Shown here in pieces: positions 1-5,340 of a DNA stretch of 11,340 bases. Source of the DNA: Thiobacillus sp. (GTDB lineage: Bacteria > Pseudomonadota > Gammaproteobacteria > Burkholderiales > Thiobacillaceae); NCBI GenBank assembly GCA_020216925.1, contig JAIWOL010000046.1:1-11340 (forward strand). Direction: 5' to 3'. A model generated the notes under the pieces. The model was not told the DNA's origin and ran no database searches. It saw only the letters and a list, made by a program, of their open reading frames with translations. Every line of letters begins with the position of its first letter. Position 1 is the stretch's first letter. Made by a program: the position numbers and the translations under genes.

Positions 1-527
1 CCGCGAAACACGGCGTTGATGACGAACAAAAGCAGGATCACCGCGTTGCCGCCCAGCATCCACTGGGTGTAGCGGTAACCCTGCTCGACCGCCCAGGCGT
101 CCGCGCCCATCAGCCGCAACAGGTCCTGCGCCCAGAAGATGCCCGCCACCGTCACCGGCAGCGACACCCCCACCGCGAGCAGGATGGCCTGCACCGCCGA
201 CACCGCCGCTTCCTCGCCGCGCTTCTCGCCGATGCGCCGCGCGATGATGGCGGTGACCGCCATCGCCAGCCCCATGGCCACCGAATACAGCAGGAAAAGA
301 TAGGTTTCGGTCAGCCCCACCGTGGCCACCGCCGACGCGCCCAGCCTGGCGACGAAAAAGATATCGACCACCGCAAAGGTCGATTCGAGCACCAGCTCCA
401 GCATCATCGGGATCGCGAGCAGGAACACCGCGCGCTTCAGCGGAATGCGCGTGTAGTCGGCCTGCGTGCCGGCGAGCGCGGCGCGCAGCTCCTGCCACAG
501 CGAAGGCGTGACGCTCGCGGCTGTCAT
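1..527 (-). CDS. MATE-family multidrug/toxin efflux transporter, N-terminal part (runs off left edge)
   Basis: The first 175 codons are present; the 3' end lies outside the window. The product looks like an inner-membrane exporter of the MATE family, which expels drugs or toxic organic compounds using an H+ or Na+ gradient. A soluble N-tail (about residues 1-32) is followed by four hydrophobic segments at roughly 33-58, 66-96, 107-133 and 155-175. The first contains the IPMMLE stretch (Pro40) and continues into VVDIFFVARLG (Asp55), the pattern of MATE helix 1 and the loop after it; a basic IARRIGEKRGEE loop (about 95-106) follows helix 2. The start at 527 lies 3 nt after the stop of the SRPBCC gene upstream (TAG-ACC-ATG). 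There is no clear Shine-Dalgarno of its own, which suggests translational coupling. The family call is firm; the substrate cannot be told. Confidence 0.88.
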   Translation of the reverse strand, partial: MTAASVTPSLWQELRAALAGTQADYTRIPLKRAVFLLAIPMMLELVLESTFAVVDIFFVARLGASAVATVGLTETYLFLLYSVAMGLAMAVTAIIARRIGEKRGEEAAVSAVQAILLAVGVSLPVTVAGIFWAQDLLRLMGADAWAVEQGYRYTQWMLGGNAVILLLFVINAVFR

Positions 528-530
528 GGT

Positions 531-953
531 CTAGTGGTCTGCGGCGTTCAGGGCAACAACGTGGCGGGCAAAGTTGTCGAGGATCGCCTGCCAGCCAGCC
601 TGCTGGGTTTCGACCGGATACGTGGTTTCGGGGTCGAACGCGACACGCACCCGCACGCCGTCTGCCGTTTCATCGAAATCCACCCGCGCCTGGCGGTCGC
701 CAAAGGCGTATTCAATGCAGCGCAGCGGTGCGACGCGCGTGTAGGTGCCGGCAAAGTCGAAGCCCTCGCTGCCGTCCTTCGCTTCCATGCGCGAGGAAAA
801 CGCGCCGCCCTCGCGCAGGTCGACGCTCGCGGTCGTGGTATGCCAGTCGTCGGACGCGGCGTTCCACTGCACGATGTGCTCGGGCGTGGTGTAGGCGCGC
901 CAGACTTCTGCGAGCGGGGCGGAAACGGTGGCTTCGACGGTGACTTTCTGCAT
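531..953 (-). CDS. SRPBCC/AHSA1-domain protein (140 aa)
   Basis: A small START-like (Bet v1 fold) cytoplasmic protein of the AHSA1/polyketide-cyclase-like group. The fold forms a hydrophobic pocket, and the ligand is unknown for most members. The diagnostic N-terminus is present: a first beta strand (QKVTVEATVSAPLAEVWRAYTTPEHIVQWN), then GGAFSSRMEAKDG and a closing helix rich in aromatic residues (GWQAILDNFARHV, about 122-134). I chose the ATG at 953 because it has a good Shine-Dalgarno (AGGAG, 6 nt upstream) and the usual family N-terminus. The longer reading frame to 1055 would run into a probable IS end. The gene is followed 3 nt later by the MATE gene, so the two probably share a transcript. 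The sequence just upstream (954-1073) is IS-like remnant, so its original promoter may have been lost. Confidence 0.85.
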   Translation of the reverse strand: MQKVTVEATVSAPLAEVWRAYTTPEHIVQWNAASDDWHTTTASVDLREGGAFSSRMEAKDGSEGFDFAGTYTRVAPLRCIEYAFGDRQARVDFDETADGVRVRVAFDPETTYPVETQQAGWQAILDNFARHVVALNAADH

Positions 954-990
954 GGCTGACTCCTGTGGGTTGAAGATGAATGGAATGCGA

Positions 991-1004
991 GCGCCTTCAG
1001 GCGC
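991..1004. repeat. Small GC-rich hairpin in the IS-remnant region
   Basis: The bases GCGCC and GGCGC flank a TTCA loop, giving a short stable dyad between the SRPBCC start and the probable IS end. There is no T-run after it on either strand, so I do not call it a terminator. Its role is unknown. Confidence 0.35.
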
Positions 1005-1047
1005 GCACGTAACAGGCCGAGTCATCGGTCTGCACTTAAACCGAATG

Positions 1048-1073
1048 GCCTCCACGAAACCCGGGGCGGTTCA
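1048..1073. mobile_element. Probable terminal inverted repeat of an IS3-like element (solo end)
   Basis: On the minus strand this reads TGAACCGCCCCGGGTTTC and then GTGGAGGC. This resembles the TG-initiated, CCGGGTTT-containing ends I recall from IS3-family elements of beta- and gammaproteobacteria. The outer tip (TGAAC on the minus strand) is at 1073, so the element body would have lain toward lower coordinates. No transposase and no matching second end are seen, and the SRPBCC gene begins only about 95 bp away. If real, this is a truncated remnant. The assignment rests on memory of IS ends and needs an ISfinder comparison. Confidence 0.45.
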
Positions 1074-1081
1074 GTTATGGA

Positions 1082-1102
1082 AGTTTCAATAGGATTGAAA
1101 CT
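1082..1102. repeat. Perfect palindrome, 9-bp arms, 3-nt loop
   Basis: AGTTTCAAT and ATTGAAACT flank AGG. This AT-rich dyad stands out in GC-rich surroundings and sits between the probable IS end (1073) and the truncated VOC start region (1109). The arms contain ATTGAAAC/GTTTCAAT, the same octamer that ends many CRISPR repeats, but only one unit is present. It could be a leftover recombination site or a stem-loop in the transcript. There is no downstream T-run to support a terminator. Confidence 0.6.
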
Positions 1103-1108
1103 AGATGG

Positions 1109-1237
1109 TTCGAACCAGACGACGGGGTTGTTCATGGCGTGTCCTTTCAGGAGGGTCGTGTGGCTGCTGTATCCACACGACGCACGAGACAGGTGCGTTT
1201 CGACACACGTTCAAAAGATTTATGTGCCGGCCCCGAA
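1109..1237. repeat. Diverged duplicate of the promoter and start region at 5270-5400 (copy A)
   Basis: About 130 bp align with 5270-5400. The first 30 bp are identical, and the rest is similar with scattered substitutions and one single-base gap (roughly 80% by eye). The shared block covers the first nine VOC codons, the Shine-Dalgarno region and the TGTCGA-N17-CGTC promoter-like element. It ends just upstream of that element. The stretch from 954 to 1312 otherwise has no gene: beyond this repeat, the IS end, the palindrome and the truncated VOC start, I see nothing in 1238-1312. Confidence 0.8.
1179..1205 (-). promoter_or_regulatory. Putative ECF42-type promoter, copy A
   Basis: On the minus strand TGTCGA (1205-1200) is followed after exactly 17 nt by CGTC (1182-1179), with the ATG of the truncated VOC 44 nt further on. 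This matches the -35 TGTCGA and -10 CGA/TC signature I recall for ECF42 sigma factors, whose targets are DGPF genes. The same motif, spacing and distance to ATG occur at 5341-5367 although the flanking bases differ, which suggests it has been conserved. It now points at a truncated gene, but could still drive the SRPBCC-MATE pair by read-through. Confidence 0.6.
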
Positions 1238-1312
1238 CAGAGCGGTATGACGAATACCTTGCCCATGCCTTGTTCTCACTGTCGGTCGACCCCTTGTCGC
1301 CGGGCGTGCGCT

Positions 1313-1687
1313 TCATTGCGCCAGCCGCTGCACGATGTCCACGCCGATGCCGTTGGGGTCGCGCACGACGAAATGCCGGTCGCCCCAGGGCTCGTCGCGC
1401 AGCGCCGCCTCGATGGGCACGCCCAGCGCGGCGAGCCGCTGCTGCTCGGCTTCGGCGTCGGCCACTTCGAGCGCGAGCCACACCCCCCGGCCGTCGAAAG
1501 CCGGACGGAAGATCGGCGCCTGCGAGGCCAGGCCCGGCTGCATGAAGCCGAGTTCGCTCTCGCCCAGCCTCAACAGCACGATCCACCCGCCCTCGCCCTC
1601 GTAGACCACCTCCGCGCCGAACAGGCGTGTGTAGAAGTCCTTCGATGCCTGTACCGCCTCGGTGACGATACCCGTCCACAGTTTCAT
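1313..1687 (-). CDS. VOC-family (glyoxalase-like) protein, 124 aa
   Basis: A single-domain vicinal-oxygen-chelate fold protein built from two beta-alpha-beta-beta-beta halves. The first half begins KLWTGIVTEAVQASKDFYTRLFG. The second contains VWLALEVADAEAEQQRLAALG and ends HFVVRDPNGIGVDIVQ, the classic closing strand with the DPNG turn. Relatives include glyoxalase I, fosfomycin/bleomycin resistance proteins and dioxygenases; the substrate cannot be read from sequence. The ATG at 1687 overlaps the stop of the AraC-type regulator by 4 nt (ATGA, 1684-1687), and a purine-rich GAGGGGG lies a few bases upstream, so translation is probably coupled. An AraC regulator next to a VOC protein suggests the regulator senses a compound the VOC protein handles, but this is inference. 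Confidence 0.85.
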   Translation of the reverse strand: MKLWTGIVTEAVQASKDFYTRLFGAEVVYEGEGGWIVLLRLGESELGFMQPGLASQAPIFRPAFDGRGVWLALEVADAEAEQQRLAALGVPIEAALRDEPWGDRHFVVRDPNGIGVDIVQRLAQ

Positions 1688-2511
1688 GATGCCCCCTCTT
1701 CAATCAGGCTGAAGCCGTCATCGTCGCCGGTCGGGCATTTGCTGTCTTGAAGAAATGCGACATCGCCGCGCGCGTAGGCCGTGGGCGCAAGCCCGGCGAA
1801 GCGCTGGAAATCGCGGCTCAGGTGGCTCTGATCCGTATAGCCTGCCGCCAGTGCGGCCTCGGCAACCGGCTCGCCCGCGCGCAGCCGCCCGCCGGCGTGG
1901 CGGAAACGCAGGATCGCGGCGAAGGTCTTCGGCGTGAGGCCGACGGCGTCGAGAAAGTCGCGTTCGATCTGGCGGCGGCTGACGCCGGCCTGCGCCGCGA
2001 GCGTCTCGACGCGCACGTTGCCGCGCAAGTGCTCCACGGCGGCGATGAGGCGGTCGATGCGGGCGGGCGACGGCTGCACGCGGCGCAGATGCCGCAGCAG
2101 CGCGGCGTCGAGCCGGGCGATGACGGTGCGTGGGTCGTTTGCATCCAGGGCCTCGTTCAGGCCGAACTTCAGCACGTCGCTGCCCGCTGCCGCGCGGTCG
2201 GTCAGCTCGTGTGCCGCCGCATCCAGAAAATGCCGCGCGCATCCGGCGCGGAACTGGATGCCGACGTAGCGCGCGCCTGGCGTGAGGGTCAGCGTCGTGC
2301 GCGCGGTGACCGAGCCGTAGGCCGCGACCGACGTCCGCGTGCCGGTGCGTTCCAGCACCACATCGACCCGTCCGTCCGGCAACAGCACGGTGACCGGCGC
2401 GTTGGCCGCCTGGCTGAACCAGTAATGATCGACCCAGGCCGCGAGCGGCGCGGATGGAGGGAGCGCGCCGACGGCAGGCAAGGGAACCGGCGACGGCAGC
2501 GCAGCGCTCAT
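1684..2511 (-). CDS. AraC-family transcriptional regulator with DUF6597-like N-terminal domain (275 aa)
   Basis: The C-terminal half holds the two helix-turn-helix units of AraC/XylS regulators: LAAQAGVSRRQIERDFLDAVGL (about 170-192) and AALAAGYTDQSHLSRDFQRFAG (about 219-240). The N-terminal half (about 20-110) has the WF, LPDGRVDVV and PGARYVGIQF segments typical of the DUF6597 sensor-like domain found in many uncharacterised AraC proteins. The effector is unknown. I chose the ATG at 2511 over an upstream one at 2559 because it makes a 4-nt ATGA overlap with the stop of the SRPBCC gene (2508-2511), and because the extra 16 residues are arginine-rich and not family-like. The tail after residue 250 (VAFLQDSKCPTGDDDGF) is typical of this subgroup. 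It probably controls its own cassette. Confidence 0.87.
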   Translation of the reverse strand: MSAALPSPVPLPAVGALPPSAPLAAWVDHYWFSQAANAPVTVLLPDGRVDVVLERTGTRTSVAAYGSVTARTTLTLTPGARYVGIQFRAGCARHFLDAAAHELTDRAAAGSDVLKFGLNEALDANDPRTVIARLDAALLRHLRRVQPSPARIDRLIAAVEHLRGNVRVETLAAQAGVSRRQIERDFLDAVGLTPKTFAAILRFRHAGGRLRAGEPVAEAALAAGYTDQSHLSRDFQRFAGLAPTAYARGDVAFLQDSKCPTGDDDGFSLIEEGAS

Positions 2512-2948
2512 ACCGGTTCGCCACCTTGATGTTGGGCGACCGCTTCGGCGTACCGGCACAGCGACCTCAAGTGCGCCCGCCAGCCTGCGCGATGGGCTTC
2601 GGCGAGCGCCGCGGCGCCGGCGCCCAATGCCCCCCAGCCGTCATGGCGCAGGCGCAGGTGCGTGGCCTCGCCCGCAGGTTCGAGCGTGATCGAAACCGTC
2701 GTCGCGGCAAGCCAGTCTTCGTCGCGCCAGGACAGACCGAGGCGAAGCGGCGGCTCGAAACACAGCACCTCGCCGGTGGTCATCACCGTCCGCTCGCCGT
2801 CGGTCCAGGTTTCGACGAAGCCGCCGCCGGGGCGGGCGTCAAATTGCATGTGCGCGCCGAACCAGCGGCGCACGGCGTCGGCGTCGGTGAGGCAGTCCCA
2901 GACGATGGTTGGGGGCGCGGCGACGCGCTCGGTGAGTTCGACCATCAT
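2508..2948 (-). CDS. SRPBCC/AHSA1-domain protein (146 aa)
   Basis: A START-like fold protein of the AHSA1 type. The N-terminus (VELTERVAAPPTIVWDCLTDADAVRRWFG) is the standard first strand and helix. GGGFVETWTDGERTVMTTGEVLCFEPPLRLGLSW forms the middle sheet, and GWRAHLRSLCRYAEAV closes the C-terminal helix. Two ATGs stand side by side at 2948 and 2945. The first overlaps the methyltransferase stop as ATGA (2945-2948), so I use it. A weak GAGAGGA ribosome site lies about 10 nt upstream. The reading frame continues upstream to 3413, but that extension is antisense-like and arginine/alanine-rich, so I exclude it. It sits between a methyltransferase and an AraC regulator with 4-nt overlaps on both sides, so the three are almost certainly co-translated. 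The ligand is unknown. Confidence 0.86.
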   Translation of the reverse strand: MMVELTERVAAPPTIVWDCLTDADAVRRWFGAHMQFDARPGGGFVETWTDGERTVMTTGEVLCFEPPLRLGLSWRDEDWLAATTVSITLEPAGEATHLRLRHDGWGALGAGAAALAEAHRAGWRAHLRSLCRYAEAVAQHQGGEPV

Positions 2949-3364
2949 GTCGGCCCAGTCCTCTCGAGACCATCTACGAACACCTGCCCGCCCGGCGCGA
3001 GCACGGCTCGAATGCTCGCCCAGGCCCGCAAACCGGCTTGCGGATGCCGACCATCGAGCGCGCCAACGCGCACGGCGACGATAAGGTCGAAGGGCGCTTC
3101 GCCGGCAGCCAGCACAAATTCTTCGATGGCCCCTTGCCGGAACGACAGCATGCCCGAGGCCATCTCGGCAGCGGAACCTGCGACGGCCTGCGCAATGGCG
3201 CGCGCCGAACGGTCGAGGCCGAGCACATGCCCGCCGGGCGCCACCCGTGCCGCCATGGCCCGGGCCAGCGCGCCGGGCCCGCAGCCCACTTCCAGCACGC
3301 GCAGGCCGGGGCGGAGCGGCAGGACATCGAGCACCGATTTCAACCGTTTGGACAGTGCCGCCAT
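2945..3364 (-). CDS. Small class I SAM-dependent methyltransferase (139 aa)
   Basis: The Rossmann-like SAM-binding core is clear: motif I VLEVGCGPG (23-31), an acidic residue at the end of strand 2 (Asp51 in GHVLGLDRS), strand 4 FDLIVAVRVGALDG (about 92-105), and strand 5 with LAPGGQVFVDG (about 122-132). At 139 residues it is shorter than most family members (usually about 200 or more). It lacks the final antiparallel strand pair and any substrate-binding cap, so it may be a minimal enzyme or a C-terminally shortened one. The ATG at 3364 has GAGGG about 8 nt upstream, and an in-frame stop lies two codons before it, so no N-terminal extension is possible in this frame. It is coupled downstream to the SRPBCC gene. 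The methyl acceptor is unknown. Confidence 0.75.
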   Translation of the reverse strand: MAALSKRLKSVLDVLPLRPGLRVLEVGCGPGALARAMAARVAPGGHVLGLDRSARAIAQAVAGSAAEMASGMLSFRQGAIEEFVLAAGEAPFDLIVAVRVGALDGRHPQAGLRAWASIRAVLAPGGQVFVDGLERTGPT

Positions 3365-3368
3365 CGAT

Positions 3369-3502
3369 CAGCCCTCGCTGACCGCGATGCGGATCGCGAT
3401 CTCGGTCTGCCATTTTGCAGGGTCGGGTTCCTGCGTGAGAACTGGCAAAACAGCGGCGGTTCGAAGACAGTTGCTGACCCCATTATTGCCCCTGGCCGCC
3501 GC
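3369..3502 (-). pseudogene. Possible 3' remnant of an unidentified gene between PhnB-like and methyltransferase genes
   Basis: Upstream of the methyltransferase, an open frame without an ATG ends at a TGA (3371-3369). Its tail reads LTQEPDPAKWQTEIAIRI and then AVSEG. This looks like genuine protein rather than random GC-rich translation, with no Arg/Ala bias and a strand-like ending, and it recalls the C-terminal strand of small effector-binding (GyrI-like) domains. It ends just before the methyltransferase start. If real, the body of that gene has been lost between it and the PhnB-like gene. I could not match it to a family with confidence, and it may be chance. Confidence 0.3.
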
Positions 3503-3979
3503 TCACCCCCGCCTTGCCGCGTCGATGGCCGCCACGTCGATCTTGCGCATGGTCATCATCGCCGCGAAGGCGCGCTTGGCCTCTTCACCACCTGCTGCGA
3601 TCGCATCGGTCAGCGTGCGCGGGGTGATCTGCCAGTTCACGCCCCAGCGGTCCTTGCACCAGCCGCATTCGCTCTCGCGTCCGCCGTTGCCGACGATGGC
3701 GTTCCAGTAGCGGTCGGTCTCTTCCTGCGTGTCGGTGGCGATCTGGAACGAGAAGGCTTCGGTGTGCGGAAAGGCCGGCCCGCCGTTGAGGCCGATGCAG
3801 GGAATGCCGCAGACGGTGAAGTGGACGACCAGCACGTCGCCCGCCTTGCCCGAGGGATAGTCGGCGGGCGCGCGCGTCACGGCCGTCACCGCGCTGTCGG
3901 GAAACACCGAGGCGTAGAAGCGCGCGGCGGCTTCGGCTTCGGTGTCGTACCAGATGCAGATGGTGTTCTTGGGGATCAT
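3503..3979 (-). CDS. PhnB-like VOC protein (PF06983-type, 158 aa)
   Basis: The protein begins IPKNTICIWYDTEAEAAARFYASVFPDS, the hallmark N-terminus of PhnB-like/3-demethylubiquinone-methyltransferase-like VOC proteins. It continues with HFTVCGIPCIGLNGGPAFPHTEAFSFQIATD, then CGWCKDRWGVNWQITPRTL, the characteristic second-half strand. Despite the historic name these are VOC-fold proteins and not methyltransferases; the substrates of most are unknown. The tail (about 128-155) is a helix with MTMRKIDVAAIDAA, common in this subgroup. The ATG at 3979 overlaps the preceding SRPBCC stop by 4 nt (3976-3979), indicating coupling. A gap of 138 nt separates it from the methyltransferase, so the cassette may break here. 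Confidence 0.9.
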   Translation of the reverse strand: MIPKNTICIWYDTEAEAAARFYASVFPDSAVTAVTRAPADYPSGKAGDVLVVHFTVCGIPCIGLNGGPAFPHTEAFSFQIATDTQEETDRYWNAIVGNGGRESECGWCKDRWGVNWQITPRTLTDAIAAGGEEAKRAFAAMMTMRKIDVAAIDAARRG

Positions 3980-4443
3980 GAGTCTTCTCCTTTACCAGTC
4001 GACGGTTTGATCGTCACGGCGGCCACCCGGGCGGGCTCGTCGGCCTCCCGGTAGGCGGCAAGCCATTCCTGCGCCTCGGGATCGATGGCAAGGTCGCCCA
4101 GGCGGTAATCGAGTCGGGTGACGCCTTGCCTTTCGGTCAGCTCGAAGGACCATGTCACCTCGCCCGCGCGTGCGAGGCGCGGCCACGAGCGGTCCTGCAG
4201 CTCCACCGTCAGGCGGCGCGCCGGTTCGCACACGGTGACCGTGCCGACCAGATAAGGCTTGCCGTCGTCGTCACGCCATTCGATCCGGCTGCCGGGCGCG
4301 AGCGGCGCATCCGGAACGACGCTGGCCGGCACCAGCATCCAGCGTTGCATCATCGCGGGCGTCGTCAACGCCGCCCACACCGCGCGGGCGGGCGCGGCCA
4401 CGGTACGCTGCAACGCCAACACGAGCGGCGCGGGCGGGCTCAT
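3976..4443 (-). CDS. SRPBCC-domain protein (155 aa)
   Basis: A START-like fold protein. LVLALQRTVAAPARAVWAALTTPAMMQRWML is the first strand and helices, LAPGSRIEWRDDDGKPYLVGTVTVCEPARRLTVEL is the central sheet, and EVTWSFELTERQGVTRLDYRLGDL is the late strands. The C-terminal helix is QEWLAAYREADEPARVAAV. The ATG at 4443 overlaps the stop of a 19-codon ORF as ATGA (4440-4443). It has no strong ribosome site of its own, so its translation probably depends on the AAGGAG in front of the short ORF. Downstream it overlaps the PhnB-like gene in the same way. SRPBCC, VOC and DGPF genes recur together in sigma-factor-linked clusters. The ligand is unknown. Confidence 0.86.
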   Translation of the reverse strand: MSPPAPLVLALQRTVAAPARAVWAALTTPAMMQRWMLVPASVVPDAPLAPGSRIEWRDDDGKPYLVGTVTVCEPARRLTVELQDRSWPRLARAGEVTWSFELTERQGVTRLDYRLGDLAIDPEAQEWLAAYREADEPARVAAVTIKPSTGKGEDS

Positions 4444-4499
4444 GCTGCCTTCGCCCCGGCCGAACCGAACCAGAGGCTGTTCTTTGCAATGTCGGGCAT
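4440..4499 (-). pseudogene. 19-aa ORF: remnant of a VOC/PhnB-like gene, possibly kept as a translation leader
   Basis: The peptide is MPDIAKNSLWFGSAGAKAA. Its I-KN-(5-6)-A-A spacing resembles the first residues of the PhnB-like neighbour (IPKNTICIWYDTEAEAA), which suggests the 5' end of a VOC gene whose body has been deleted. It has the best Shine-Dalgarno in the area (AAGGAG, 4506-4511, 6 nt before ATG). Its TGA overlaps the ATG of the SRPBCC gene. It may now serve only to load ribosomes for the next gene. It begins 14 nt after the DGPF gene stop. Confidence 0.6.
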
Positions 4500-4505
4500 G
4501 ACCGT

Positions 4506-4511
4506 CTCCTT
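4506..4511 (-). promoter_or_regulatory. Strong ribosome-binding site of the 19-codon ORF
   Basis: AAGGAG lies 6 nt before the ATG at 4499, inside the short gap after the DGPF gene. The SRPBCC gene at 4443 has no comparable site of its own, so this one probably feeds it through the ATGA overlap. Confidence 0.65.
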
Positions 4512-4513
4512 TT

Positions 4514-4870
4514 TCATTTCACGTAGCACGGCGCGCATTCGCGCACTTCCACCGTGGCGAAGCGCGCGGCGGGGCACGACTTGGCGAGCTGCACTGCTTC
4601 GTCGCGACTGGCGCATTCGATCAGATAAAACCCGCCGACCATTTCGCGCGCTTCGGTAAACGGGCCGTCGGTGAGCGCGAGTTTGCCGTCGCGCGTGGCG
4701 ATGCGCACGCCGTGGCTGTCGGGGCGCAGCGATTCGCTGGCGAGCAGGCGGCCTTGCGCCGCGAGTTCGCCGCCAAAGGCCACCATTTCATCGTACAGCG
4801 CGCGCGCTTCGGCTTCGTTGCGCGTCTCGCGGTCGCCGCGCGGTTCGGTAATCAAAAGCAGGTATTTCAT
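4514..4870 (-). CDS. DGPF/YCII-family protein (118 aa)
   Basis: A small ferredoxin-like-fold protein of the YCII/DGPF family. MKYLLLITEP is the first strand, and the signature TDGPFTEAREMVGGFYLIE spans about 67-85 with Asp68-Gly-Pro-Phe71. This is followed by the helix RDEAVQLAKSCPAA and the final strand FATVEVREC. The length is normal for the family. The biochemical role of DGPF proteins is unknown; they are the hallmark partner of ECF42 sigma factors. I chose the ATG at 4870, with GAGGAG 6 nt upstream, over the one at 4912, because the extra 14 residues are not family-like. It lies 45 nt after the VOC gene and should share its transcript from the promoter at 5341-5367. Confidence 0.92.
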   Translation of the reverse strand: MKYLLLITEPRGDRETRNEAEARALYDEMVAFGGELAAQGRLLASESLRPDSHGVRIATRDGKLALTDGPFTEAREMVGGFYLIECASRDEAVQLAKSCPAARFATVEVRECAPCYVK

Positions 4871-4915
4871 GCCGGTCTCCTCGGGTGTTGGGGTCAGGGC
4901 GTGCCACCACATGGA

Positions 4916-5296
4916 TCATTGCATAGAATGCAGGCCGATGCAGTTGCCCTCGGTGTCGTTGACGATCGCAATGTGGCCACATTCGCCGATGGACATTTTG
5001 CCCTTGAGCAAAGACCCGCCGGCGGCGACGGCGCGCGCCGCCGCGACCGCGCAGTCCTCGCACGCAAAATACACCAGCGTGCCGCCGCCGCCCGGGGCGA
5101 CGCCCGCCATCTTCGCCAGCGCGCCGCCCGCGCCGGTGTGCGTCATGTCCATGGGAAAGGCCCACATTTCCAGATCGTCCAGGCTATCGGGCGTTTTCAG
5201 GCTTTGCAGCGCGACGCCCAGCATGGTTTCGTAAAACGCGCGGGCGCGCGGCATGTCTGCGACGTAGATTTCGAACCAGACGACGGGGTTGTTCAT
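4916..5296 (-). CDS. VOC-family (glyoxalase-like) protein, 126 aa
   Basis: A single-domain VOC protein of the lactoylglutathione-lyase-related type. PVVWFEIYVADMPRARAFYETMLG is the first strand-helix pair and TLVYFACEDCAVAAARAVAAGGSL the start of the second half. GECGHIAIVNDTEGNCIGLHS closes the fold with the usual D-x-x-GN turn before the final Gly-Leu-His. It is the first gene of the DGPF cassette. The ATG at 5296 has AAAGGA 7 nt upstream, and the putative sigma-factor promoter lies 44 nt further up. The first nine codons and the leader are duplicated at 1109-1138 in front of a truncated copy. The gene belongs to the functionally uncharacterised VOC proteins that often accompany DGPF genes. 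The substrate is unknown. Confidence 0.9.
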   Translation of the reverse strand: MNNPVVWFEIYVADMPRARAFYETMLGVALQSLKTPDSLDDLEMWAFPMDMTHTGAGGALAKMAGVAPGGGGTLVYFACEDCAVAAARAVAAGGSLLKGKMSIGECGHIAIVNDTEGNCIGLHSMQ

Positions 5297-5340
5297 GGCG
5301 GTGTCCTTTCAGGATGGTTGAATGGCTGCTGCACCCACAC

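Larger units (their letters stand above)
1022..1135 (-). pseudogene. 5' fragment of a VOC-family gene, truncated (paralogue of the gene at 4916-5296)
   Basis: Reading from the ATG at 1135, the first nine codons give MNNPVVWFE, identical to the start of the intact VOC gene at 5296, and the 30 nt at 1109-1138 match 5270-5299 exactly. After that the similarity stops abruptly. The frame runs on through a palindrome and a probable IS end to a TGA at 1022, giving a 37-codon hybrid with no VOC domain. The promoter-like region upstream is also duplicated (see 1109-1237). The likely history is a second copy of the VOC gene that lost its body through IS insertion and deletion. A functional peptide is unlikely, though its start region and ribosome site look intact. 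Confidence 0.7.

Noticed and set aside
1082..1102. CRISPR array
   Set aside because: Only one repeat-like unit is present, with no spacers and no cas genes, so it is reported as a palindrome only.
1101..1316. A 72-codon minus-strand ORF overlapping the VOC stop with ATGA
   Set aside because: It runs through the promoter-like repeat and the truncated VOC start in a different frame; the composition is not protein-like despite the suggestive overlap.
2949..3413. N-terminal extension of the SRPBCC protein through the methyltransferase region (301-aa frame)
   Set aside because: The extension is Arg/Ala/Gly-rich, overlaps a clear SAM methyltransferase in another frame, and family members begin at about the ATG at 2948.
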